In this document: positions 12,922 to 21,298 of the stretch, piece by piece
Position numbering within the stretch: position 1 is the first letter of the stretch
Layout of the letters: the number at the start of each line of letters is the position of its first letter
Assembly: GCA_911728435.2 (NCBI GenBank)
Contig: OU452204.1
Span: 1,364,001-1,428,000 of the forward strand
From: Apoderus coryli
Lineage: Eukaryota > Arthropoda > Insecta > Coleoptera > Attelabidae
DNA: 64,000 nucleotides
Reading direction: 5' to 3'
Translations under genes and position numbers: made by a program
Notes under the pieces: generated by a model
What the model saw: only the letters and a program-made list of their open reading frames with translations
The model's database searches: none
What the model was told of the DNA's origin: nothing

Positions 12922-13741
12922 TCAATAACAATCAATCTGGAATACTCCAAATTGTAGATAATTTCTTCGTTTTTGCAAACTTCTAAACGATATTTTTGCA
13001 TTTTGAACACACAAACACTAACTAAACATTGCCACTAAACCCCAGATAAGTAAAACTAGTACTTACTTCTCTGGGACTAAAATGTATAATGCCTGTTTAA
13101 TTTTAATTTATTTAAATGCTTATTTCCAAACGGGACGAAAATGTAAACACAAAAATAATAAAAAATCGGTTAATAGGTGAATAACTGCCCGGGACACCTG
13201 ATCTACTTCGACGTCATCTGTCAACCAACAGCCTAACGTGTTGTCAAGTTTATAACACACATATTTCTCAGATCAGATTGGCTGATGTGGCATAATCACC
13301 TACCACTCGCCCTCACTTGAAATTTTTTATAAAAGGAACGAAAAACTCAAAATCATAATTAGCTACGAAATAATTTGAGGTTAATTTCTCACGTAACTAT
13401 GGTTGTTTTTACATTACATTAGACGTTAGAAATTGCACATTGCATACTTTACACATTACGCAGAATAAAATACACATCTGATAAAACGGGTTACCTACGT
13501 ACACTACACAAAAATTTTGTCGGAAATATTATTATCATTATTATGAAATAACATAAATATTAATGATGTGATGCATGGTGAATTAGATTTGGAAGCCAAG
13601 AGCTAACTAAGAATATTTAGCGCCTATTGACCATCGCTTTTTTGGCCAAATCTGGCAAGCCTGCATTCACGAATAATTATTATGCAGATTTTGTTACTAT
13701 CGATCGAGTTTGTTATGAAATTTGAACAATCGATATCGTAC
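12922..13741. repeat. Insertion in left arm of the 12428-18056 foldback
   Basis: Present in the left arm and absent from the right, where the flanking sequences abut near 17566. Its first part repeats the arm phrase TTCTTCGTTTTTGCAAAC and ACGATATTTTTGCAT in shortened form. The rest is unrecognised. Either the left arm gained it or the right arm lost it. Confidence 0.55.
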
Positions 13742-14149
13742 ATTTTCAACCGATAAAATGGTAATATTTTTAGTATAAATACAACAATAACTAGAAACTA
13801 CACTAATGTTAATAAATACCGATGTTTGATCCGATACATCGGCACTATCGTTGGCAAAGCCCAGCGGTATATCCAATAAAATGTATTGATATATCTGCTA
13901 AATTTTATATCGTTATAATGAAGCGTAAATTGTCGATGTGACTATGGATATTTTTTATTCCGATATATCGATATTTTGATAATATCGATATGGCGATGTT
14001 TTCCTTTGTCATTTGTCATCGCGTTTCTGACGTCGAATTATTATAATACTTTATTGATAGTGAATGTTTGAAAATTGAATTGAATTATTGAAAAAAGCGG
14101 AATTAACAGACATGGTAATAATATTATACCTACCTATGGGAAATACAAA

Positions 14150-14490
14150 GAAAGAGCAAATCGGGCGGCAGTGGAATACCGGAGACGTTTTCCAAATAGG
14201 AAAGACATGCCTAATCTAGTCCTCGCACATTTGTAAATGTTGTAAGTACAACGTTTGTGAGATACTGGTACATTGCAAGTTCAAACGGGTGGACAAGGAG
14301 GACAGAATAATTTAGAACATGTAGTGGCTATACTAAATTTAATAGAGGAGGAACCGTCCATAAGTACTACGGAGATTACAAAAAGATTGGGAATATCTCA
14401 GAACAAGGAGGATTCTGAAGGATAACTGGTTTCAACCGTATCACATACAAAAGGTACAGGCACTAGAAGTAGTTCAGTGGTTAAACGCAT
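14150..14490 (+). pseudogene. Transposase N-terminal (HTH) relic, left arm
   Basis: The plus strand encodes, with breaks, NRAAVEYRRRFPNRKDMPN, then a QTGGQGGQNNLEHVV-like stretch and a helix-turn-helix region. This is the mirror copy of the relic in the right arm at 16810-17160. The pattern (basic stretch with RYxxRFPxRxxP, then a winged-helix recognition domain) is that of the N-terminus of a family of insect Tc1/mariner-like transposases (DUF4817-type). The catalytic domain is absent and frames are broken. Confidence 0.6.
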
Positions 14491-15022
14491 CAACAAGTGT
14501 GGTGAAGTTAACGATGGTCTCTTTGAACATTTGGTGTTGTAGTGCTTTGAAGTGCTAGTGTTATTTGCATTTGAGTGTTTTTTGTTGCCCTTTGGGGTTT
14601 TCCTAACGGATGGGATCCACCTTGTGATCGTCGGGCTGAGTACCTGACATTAAACAAGAAGAGTGGACGAGGTAAATCAAGCGGTCCCCAGGAAGTTCAA
14701 AAATCATGGCGGCATGGCATGTTAGACCTATCCGAAAGGTAGGAGCTTACGTAATGTTTAATATTTCGCATGATTGAAGTCACATAATCATCTACATTTT
14801 CTAAATAAATGTTTTACATTAAATGCTCGGTAAATCGATACACTTGGCAACATGGCGCTGTATCATAACCTTTAAGCTAATGTCTAATTTAAACTTCAGT
14901 TGGGCAGGCGTTCATAGGCGTCGTAAAAAGGGAGTTTAACATGATTTACAAAAAAATTATTTTCAGCCTTAATAAAAATGTTGGAAATTTTTTGAAAGGC
15001 GATTCTGTTAAATCTTATTTTT

Positions 15023-15065
15023 CTCTACCTGTAGTTGAAATTTTTGTACTGAGTGATAGTTCACC
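15023..15065. repeat. Extra copy of the foldback terminus inside its loop
   Basis: TTTTTGTACTGAGTGATAG followed by TTCACCCTGTA repeats the right terminus of the 12428-18056 element. It shows that a second terminus was trapped in the loop, so the present element is probably a product of an aberrant or compound event. Confidence 0.65.
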
Positions 15066-15140
15066 CTGTATTATAGGCAATAACCGAATAAATCAGCGCA
15101 TAATAAATGGAGATAAGTGATGGAATACTCATAAAAGTTT

Positions 15141-15676
15141 TCAAAGATCGCAATAGGTATATGTTCGTATTGAGTTTATTACAAACGGCGTCGACATGCG
15201 TAACCATTCCAGTTTCTCGTCTACAAAAACCTCTAAAAGTTTGTCCGATTGTGATAGCAGGAAGTGTGACTGATTGAAATTTATGTCCAGATTAAGGGAT
15301 TTATATCTGTTGAAACATATAGCCATTGTTTTGTCAAAATTTATGATTAAGCGGTTTTTATAACACCACACTTGAAACTCATGGAGGGTGATATTGATCT
15401 TGCAGTCCAAAGCTCCAGGATCCTTATCAGATAGTAATACTGGGGTATCATCAGTATACACATAAAGTGAGCCATCATCAGTATACACATAAAGTGAGCC
15501 ATGCGTGATATTAAGGGGAAGATCATTGATGTAAACCAAAAAGAGTAGGAGGCCAAGAATGCTACCCTGAGGCATTCCCAAATCGATGCTCCGAAAGTCC
15601 GATATGACTGATCCCACCCTCACCGCTATCTTTCTGTTTGTTAGATAAGATTTAATCCATGTATTAATCGGTCCGC
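15141..15676 (-). pseudogene. Non-LTR reverse transcriptase fragment with duplicated catalytic box
   Basis: The minus strand gives [14 protein letters not shown], then [20 protein letters not shown], then the catalytic box and a downstream [15 protein letters not shown], all typical of jockey/I-clade reverse transcriptases. The segment containing the catalytic YxDD is duplicated in tandem: the nine residues GSLYVYTDD occur twice because of a 27-bp direct repeat (near 15448-15502). The frame stays open through the duplication. The fragment covers only the palm region. Its C-terminal partner lies next to it on the opposite strand at 15683. Confidence 0.8.
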
Positions 15677-15682
15677 AACGTC

Positions 15683-16149
15683 ATTTCGAGTACGCATCTA
15701 CGGTTTGGAGTCCCCTCTATGCCTGTCAAGTGCCTCATATCGAGAGGATTCAGCACCGTTTCCTGAGATTTATACAATTTAAGCTCCGTCGCCCACCACA
15801 TGTTAACCATGTCTACAATTATAATGCACTGATGGATGAGATGGGATTGACGACAATAGGACCGCGTAATAGCGTGAGAGACCTTACCATTTTTATCAAA
15901 ATCATTAATAACATTCGTTCATCTATCTTGATCGCACAAATTGGGCTCCATGTTCCTCACAGAGATGTTAGGGCGACTCATGTATTTCATGAGGCATATT
16001 GCCGGACAAATTCCGCCAGAGGTAGTTTTATTCCTTGGGCATGTCATCTTGCCAATCAATGTTCAGGCCTGGAACTGGACTTTTTCTTCCCGACTAATCA
16101 GTTCCTGGGGTACTTGATGCGCGCCCCCCGAGGAAGCGTCTTTTCTTAA
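15683..16149 (+). pseudogene. Non-LTR ORF2 C-terminal fragment
   Basis: The plus strand encodes FEYASTVWSPLY, then HIERIQHRFLRFIQFKLRRP and on to a stop at 16149. This is the post-thumb region of non-LTR ORF2 proteins (EYxxxxWSP...QRRFLR pattern). It should follow the palm region at 15141-15676 but lies on the other strand, so an inversion with a breakpoint near 15677-15682 has split the element. The frame is open but headless. Confidence 0.75.
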
Positions 16150-16283
16150 CATATTTTCACAACTGCTTTGCGATCAGTATTGAGCATTGGTTTGGGCTTG
16201 TGATATTGTAATGTTTTACTTGTAAATAATAATTAATTAGTTTAGTTAGATACCTAAGTGATTATCATGCCTGTTTTTTGTTT

Positions 16284-16390
16284 TTTAGCTCTCCATATCA
16301 TATATGTAATATATACTATATGGAGACTATTAGTTCCATGAATTTTTTTTTTTTAATTTCACCGGAAATATTTGTTTATGGTCATTTTTA
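16284..16390. repeat. Short repeat with CTCCATAT...ATATGGAG palindrome
   Basis: TTTTTAGCTCTCCATATCA leads into a palindrome and then GACTATTAGT and TTTCACCGGAAATA. The same block occurs at 58316-58410 and, split by an insertion, at 59571-59609 plus 62483-62560. A hairpin followed by a fixed trailer suggests one end of a rolling-circle (Helitron/Helentron-like) or MITE family; that is inference. Confidence 0.5.
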
Positions 16391-16529
16391 CGACGCCTAT
16401 GACCGCCTGCCCAACTGTAGTTTAAATTAGACATTAGGTTATGATACAGCGCCATGTTGCCAAGTGTATCGATTTACCGAGCATTTAATGTAAAACATTT
16501 ATTTAGAAAATGTAGATGACTATGTGACT

Positions 16530-16736
16530 TCAATCATGCGAAATATTAGATATTACGTAAGCTCCTACCTTTCGGATAGGTCTAACATGCCATGCCATGC
16601 CGCCATGATTTTTGAACTTCCTGGGTCCGCTTGATTTACCTCGTCTACTCTTCTTGTTTAATGTCAGGTACTCAGCCCGACGATCACAAGGTGGATCCCA
16701 TCCGTTAGGAAAACCCCAAAGGGCAACAAAAAACAC
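16530..16736 (-). pseudogene. Open stretch in foldback arm, unrecognised
   Basis: A 68-codon minus-strand frame (FFVALWGFPNGWDPP near its start) lies in the right arm. It recurs almost unchanged at 20065-20271 and in broken form in the left arm near 14578-14770. It may be part of the ancestral transposon's coding region downstream of the N-terminal transposase relic, but I do not recognise it. Confidence 0.3.
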
Positions 16737-16809
16737 TCAAATGCAAATAACACTAGCACTACAACAGCAAATGTTCAAAGAGACAACCGTTAACTTCACC
16801 ACACTTGTT

Positions 16810-17160
16810 GATGCGCTTAACCACTGAACTACTTCTAGTGCCTGTACCTTTTGTATGTGATACGGTTGAAACCCGTTCTCCTTCAGAATCCTCCTTGTTC
16901 TGAGATATTCCCAATCTTTTTGCAATCTCCGTAGTACTTATGGAGGGTTCCTGCTCTATTAAATTTAGTACAGCCACTACATGTTCTAAATTATTCTGTC
17001 CTTGTCCACCCGTTTGAGCTTGCAATGTACCAGTATCTCACAAGCGTTGTACTTACAACATTTACAAATGTGCGAGGACTAGATTAGGCATGTCTTTCCT
17101 ATTTGGAAAACGTCTCCGGTATTCCACTGCCGCCCGATTTGCTCTTTCTTTGCATTTCCC
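16810..17160 (-). pseudogene. Transposase N-terminal (HTH) relic, right arm
   Basis: Reading down the minus strand: NRAAVEYRRRFPNRKDMPN, stop, then GQNNLEHVVAVLNLIEQEP, then the helix-turn-helix STTEIAKRLGISQ. After a frame change comes RRILKENGFQPYHIQKVQAL. The order and motifs match the DNA-binding N-terminus of insect Tc1/mariner-type transposases with the xYPYHxQxVQAL signature. The DDE/D catalytic domain is missing. Because the foldback arms contain this segment, it is present twice in the element. Confidence 0.7.
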
Positions 17161-18059
17161 ATAGGTAGGTATAATATTATTACCATGTCTGTTAATTCCG
17201 CGTTTTTCAATAATTCAATTCAATTTTCAAACATTCACAAATCAATAAAAAATAAAGTAATATAATAATTCGACGTCAAAAACGCGATGACAAATGACAA
17301 AGGAAAACATCGCCATATCGATATTATCAAAATATCGATATATCGGAATAAAAAATATCCATAGTCACATCGACAATTTACGCTTCATTATAACGATATA
17401 AAATTTAGCAGATATATCAATATATTTGATTGGATATACCGCTGGGCTTTGCCAACGATAGTGCCAATGTATCGGATCAAACATCGGTATTTATTAACAT
17501 TAGTGTAGTTTCTAGTTATTGTTGTATTTATACTAAAAATATTACCATTTTATCGGTTGAAAATCAAATATTATAAGACAGCGCCGCTACAACTGGCTAT
17601 CATAGTTTAATATTTCGTTAAATTTAAAATAAATCGGCATCAGCGAATATTAAAAAAGTGTGCATTTAGTGTATCTACTTCTCGGAAATCTGTTGTGTTT
17701 TTAGTGTATTCAATAAGTGCGAAAATATCGTTTTAGGAGTTTGTTGTTTGCAAAAACGAAGAAGTAGTGTACAATTCTGCAGTAGTAAAGATGGATTTAT
17801 TTATCAGGTATTATAATAATTATTTCAAAAATGTTCATTTTCACCTCTCTACAATTGGCAACGCCGCGTACAGCGGTTTGTAGGTTGAAGCCATCGTGAA
17901 AAATAATTGTCATAGGCGCCGATTTACCAGGGAAAAACGTGGATTTGCCCCATTTTGTAAACATCGAATAAAAATTCCGAAAAAAAATTTTTATGGTTTT
18001 TCATGCTTTCCTGAGCATGTGGTTAAAATTTTTGTACTGAGTGATAGTTCACCCTGTAT

Positions 18060-18690
18060 ATTTCCTAAACTTATTCGAAATATGGAATAATTTTTCATAG
18101 TTTTGATACAATATAAGCTAAAAAATATTCCATAAAAGAATTGGTTCACACAGGCGTTCAAAAATAGTCTAAAAAAGGGTCAAAAACAAAAAAAAATGTT
18201 TCCCAAATATACCAGAAAAATTGGCTAATTATATATAGCTTTGATATAAGATAACCTACAAAATGCAGCATAAAATTTTTATTTACATAGGCGTTCGTAA
18301 TTAGTAGAAAAGGGGGTAAAATAAAAAAAATATTTAAAATGTAAATTTGTTTATATTTAACTAATTGGTGTTAAAAATACACGCCAAAAATTAATATACC
18401 AGAGGCGTCCGTGAAAATTCTATAAAAGGATCAGAAAAAAATTGTATCCGTGATAACTCAAAAACCACTTAACGGATTTTAACCAATTTGGTACGAAAAT
18501 ACTACAGGATATTTATAGGTGGTGATTAACATTGAGCGTAGGCAAGGGGTTTAAAAGAGGGTTCAACAATTTAAAAAATCATAGTTCTTAAACTTATCCG
18601 AAATATTGAATAATTTTTTGTGCGTTTAATTAAATATAACCTAAAATATTTAACCTAAACAATTAGACCACATTGAGATTCTCTCTTATA
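18060..18690 (+). repeat. Copy of the 530-bp repeat family (AGGCGTTCGTAAATAGT modules)
   Basis: Begins exactly at the right end of the foldback element. It contains the modules seen in 58690-59380 (same orientation) and 62780-64000 (opposite orientation): TTATTCGAAATATGGAATAA, GGCGTTCGTAA, GGCGTCCGTGAAAATTCTAT, and ACTCAAAAACCACTTAACGG. Noncoding. Confidence 0.75.
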
Positions 18691-18781
18691 AGAATTTTAA
18701 CACATAAGGGAAATATTCCGTTTAATTTTCTTACGTCCAAAAATTATAGCTGAAAACTAATCTAACCTAATTTAATTCTAG

Positions 18782-19629
18782 GGTATGTTGACGATTTTAA
18801 TGCAGTTACATCGAACGAACACAGTATTTTGTGTGTGGCACTGGCACGTAAAGCAAATCCACAAATCATCGAAGCGCTCATAGAGGACGGAGCTAGTGTA
18901 AACTTCGCAGAATGTTTAGATCTTCTCTTGGATACTGAGGATTATTATTATTTACTTAACCTTGTGTGGTCTAGAACTACGTATACTGGTACATACAATT
19001 ACATAAATGATGTAATAATTAATTTGAGTTCCGCTCAAATAGAAAAGTACATTACTGCAGTTTTAGAAACCGAGAATCTAACACCATTAATAGAATGTTT
19101 AAACGAAAATAATACATTAAGTACTGTTATCGCGAACAAAAGTATATCTTATGAGTTGTGGTTTAAGTTTATTGCTGCCTTATTCAGTTATGGTTACGAG
19201 CCTCATATGGATCTGTATGTGACTATCTCTAGACGGTATCCTGATTGTAAATCGTTGATTAGAGCTCTTCGTTATATGACTGAAACTGTGATTAAACATC
19301 CGTGTGTGTTGTTTTCATTGTTTAGTATAATGTTAGATGTGACACTTACTACTAAACATTTTTTGAAGGCGTTAGATACTTATAATAGCCAGTGTTATGC
19401 TATCTCTTGCTACTCGTATCGGAACTATTTTGTTTATCCAAGTTTCGGAGTATTTCCTTGTCTTCCTTCGTTATTAGAATTGGCTCGAAATTCTGCTAGA
19501 GATCACATTATCAAAACAAAAAATATTAAGAATTGTTCCCAATATTACTGGTATATTAATAAAATATGTATTAGTTCTAGAATTAAGGATATATTAAGGT
19601 TCGATTTTCCTATATACCAAAATAAATAA
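18782..19629 (+). CDS. ASB-like ankyrin gene, last exon with SOCS box
   Basis: The exon begins after TTCTAG and completes the split glycine codon from 9620, so the two exons belong to one gene. Early residues NPQIIEALIEDGASVNFAE form a further ankyrin repeat. The middle is helical and cysteine-rich, as in ASB proteins. The last 55 residues, from PSLLELARNSARDHI to SRIKDILRFD, fit a SOCS box: a BC-box SLLELAR-type helix that binds elongin C, then the I..L..ikdiLrF tail. The predicted role is substrate receptor of a cullin-5 ubiquitin ligase. The frame is open to TAA at 19627-19629. A polyadenylation-type AATAAA overlaps the stop (19621-19626) and another lies at 19695. The combination supports a working host gene. 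The exact ASB orthologue cannot be named, because the 5' part is missing. Confidence 0.85.
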
Positions 19630-19694
19630 TATAAAATACCTATGTGCGTATTACTTATGAAACACATTGTGATTATTATGTTTACGTTTTGGAA

Positions 19695-19700
19695 AATAAA
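19695..19700 (+). promoter_or_regulatory. Candidate polyadenylation signal AATAAA
   Basis: AATAAA lies 66 bases after the stop of the ankyrin/SOCS gene. A second AATAAA overlaps the stop codon. In AT-rich DNA such hexamers are common, so only the position supports it. Confidence 0.3.
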
Positions 19701-19850
19701 TTTTAGTTTTATATTCATGAAGTAGTCCATTTTTCTGTGGAGTCTCAATTTAATGAGGGGAATTATACTCGTACCTTCTTCTCCACTAAATCTCAATATA
19801 TATTTTCACAGATCTGATCGGATCCTAATCATAATTTGCTTGTTACAACA

Positions 19851-19886
19851 GACATGTTTCGGCCATATATATGGTCATCCTCAGTG
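19851..19886 (-). other. Hammerhead-like motif (variant)
   Basis: Minus strand reads CACTGAGGATGACCATAT, a loop, ATGGCCGAAACATGTC. The CCATAT/ATATGG stem sits between a CTGAGGA box and GAAA. It lies just upstream of the copia LTR start. Confidence 0.4.
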
Positions 19887-19902
19887 TTTATATATATGTA
19901 AG

Positions 19903-19982
19903 TGTTGAAATATGTTATTTGAAATGAGTGATTTCTTCCATATTACAAGAAGAAGAACATTTTTGTTTTTAACCTCACTTTT
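19903..19982 (+). repeat. Copia 5' LTR, truncated
   Basis: TGTTGAAATATGTTATTTG to AACCTCACTTTT repeats the start of the 3' LTR at 23790, apart from a 9-bp deletion. It ends abruptly at 19982, where a fragment of the foldback arm (19983-20378) begins, so most of the LTR and the gag/protease region are missing. Confidence 0.8.
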
Positions 19983-20378
19983 AGCGCCATGTTGCCAAGT
20001 GTATCGATTTACCGAGCATTTAATGTAAAACATTTATTTAGAAAATGTAGATGACTATGTGACTTCAATCATGCGAAATATTAGATATTACGTAAGCTCC
20101 TACCTTTCGGATAGGTCTAACATGCCATGCCATGCCGCCATGATTTTTGAACTTCCTGGGTCCGCTTGATTTACCTCGTCCACTCTTCTTGTTTAATGTC
20201 AGGTACTCAGCCCGACGATCACAAGGTGGATCCCATCCGTTAGGAAAACCCCAAAGGGCAACAAAAAACACTCAAATCCAAATAACACTAGCACTACAAC
20301 AGCAAATGTTCAAAGAGACCACCGTTAACTTCACCACACTTGTTGATGCGCTTAACCACTGAACTACTTCTAGTGCCT
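19983..20378 (+). repeat. Foldback-arm fragment (copy of 16448-16843)
   Basis: Nearly identical to 16448-16843 of the 12428-18056 element, same orientation, starting AGCGCCATGTTGCCAAG and ending TTCTAGTGCCT. It is joined at both sides to unrelated sequences (copia LTR on the left, non-LTR on the right). It therefore arrived as part of a rearrangement or chimeric insertion, not as a complete element. Confidence 0.85.
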
Positions 20379-20383
20379 AGGTT

Positions 20384-20926
20384 TCATCTGGCTGTTATGC
20401 TTTGAGAGTTGTGTCAGGGGCTCTTGGACTGAAAGTTGCACGAAATGTGTATTTTTCTTTAGTGGAGGCGTATCTTCGATATGGAATAGCGTTCTGGGGT
20501 ACTTGTAGCCAAACTTTGTTTAAGAGTATATTTACACTGCAGAAGCGGGCTGTTCGTTATATGTGTAAGACAGACTTTACTGCAAGCTGTAGAGAATTAT
20601 TCAAAAAACATCGAATATTGACTCTTACATCACTTTTCATTTTAGAAACTGTATGTCTTATTCATAAAAATGTAAGAAACATCAACAGCTCAGCTCCACC
20701 TAGTCACCCTTATCCCACGAGACTAGTTCAGCGGGTGCACTTGCCTATACCGAGGTCTGCCTTGGTAAAGAAATCACTCCTTTATGACAGTCGCAGAATG
20801 TATAATCATTTGCCGCCAAACTTGACGGCTGTAAAAAATCCCAAGCAATTTAGGGAGGCTGTTAAGCACGTTCTTCTTGGGAAGGCCTATTACTCGCTGG
20901 AGGACTACTTTGCTGATGCGTGGTGA
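20384..20926 (+). pseudogene. Non-LTR ORF2 C-terminal region (jockey-like)
   Basis: The plus strand encodes VSGALGLKVARNVYFSL, then EAYLRYGIAFWG, then LQKRAVRYMC, and a C-terminal CRELFKKHRILTLTSL...IYExx-like block ending at the TGA after ADAW. This matches the region after the reverse transcriptase palm in jockey/I-type ORF2 proteins (xxLRYGIxxWGxxxxxLFxxxxLQKRAxR). The frame is intact from about 20384, but the endonuclease and catalytic domain are absent. About 370 bases of 3' UTR follow, ending in AATAAAGTTAAAGATAATAA near 21270-21296, as expected for the 3' end of a target-primed element. It is inserted between the foldback fragment and copia. Confidence 0.8.
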
Positions 20927-21298
20927 TGTTTGTTTTGATTTTGTTGTGTTGATCCGCTTTTGGCTTGGTTTGATGATTTTAATGTATTACATTTTTTCTG
21001 TTCTGCTACTTGCATTTATATACATATTTATGTTGTGTTGTTATTTACATATTTTACTTCATGTTTGTTTGGGGGATTTGACATTTTACTCTTGTCTTCC
21101 TACTAACACTGACACAACATAATGTAGTAGGTTTACGTATGTTTTTAAAATATTTTTGTTATATTGTGTTTTAAACGATTAATTACATAAATCTGTTGTA
21201 CTTGTATACGTCTTTGTTATATATTAATTTAAGTATGACTTTGTCTACAAGAACTTTTGTGATTCTTTTATGAAAATAAAGTTAAAGATAATAATAGG
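20927..21298 (+). repeat. 3' UTR of the non-LTR fragment
   Basis: T-rich noncoding sequence ending with AATAAAG and a TAA-type simple tail (GATAATAATAG), directly abutting copia integrase sequence. Confidence 0.6.

Larger units (their letters stand above)
12426..18058. mobile_element. Foldback Tc1/mariner-like element with TA target duplication
   Basis: The termini are CAGGGTGAACTATCACTCAG at 12428 and its reverse complement ending at 18056, each flanked by TA. The left arm is 12428-12921 plus 13742-14935; the right arm is 16397-18056. The arms match closely over about 1.66 kb, including two blocks of TATCGATAT-type palindromes. The left arm is split by about 820 bp at 12922-13741, part of which is a shortened second copy of the arm's own sequence. 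The loop (14936-16396) holds non-LTR reverse transcriptase pieces and one more copy of the terminus (15023-15065). The arms carry N-terminal transposase relics (14150-14490 and 16810-17160). TA duplication and the CAGGG end fit the Tc1/mariner superfamily. A third partial arm copy is at 19983-20378. Confidence 0.85.
9621..18781 (+). other. Intron of 9.2 kb filled with mobile elements
   Basis: Bounded by GTAATAT at 9621 and TTCTAG at 18781 with matching phase. It holds the inverted noncoding repeat 10315-11155, a hammerhead-like motif at 11804, the 5.6 kb foldback element 12428-18056 with broken non-LTR pieces in its loop, and a copy of the 530-bp repeat family from 18060. The remaining sequence (9621-10314, 11156-12427) shows nothing recognisable. 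An open stretch of 111 codons at 11158-11493 has no ATG at its start and no known similarity. Confidence 0.75.

Noticed and set aside
16612..16827. Plus-strand 71-codon frame repeated at 20147-20362
   Set aside because: It is the antisense of the foldback arm; its duplication is due to the arm copy, and the transposase relic is on the other strand.
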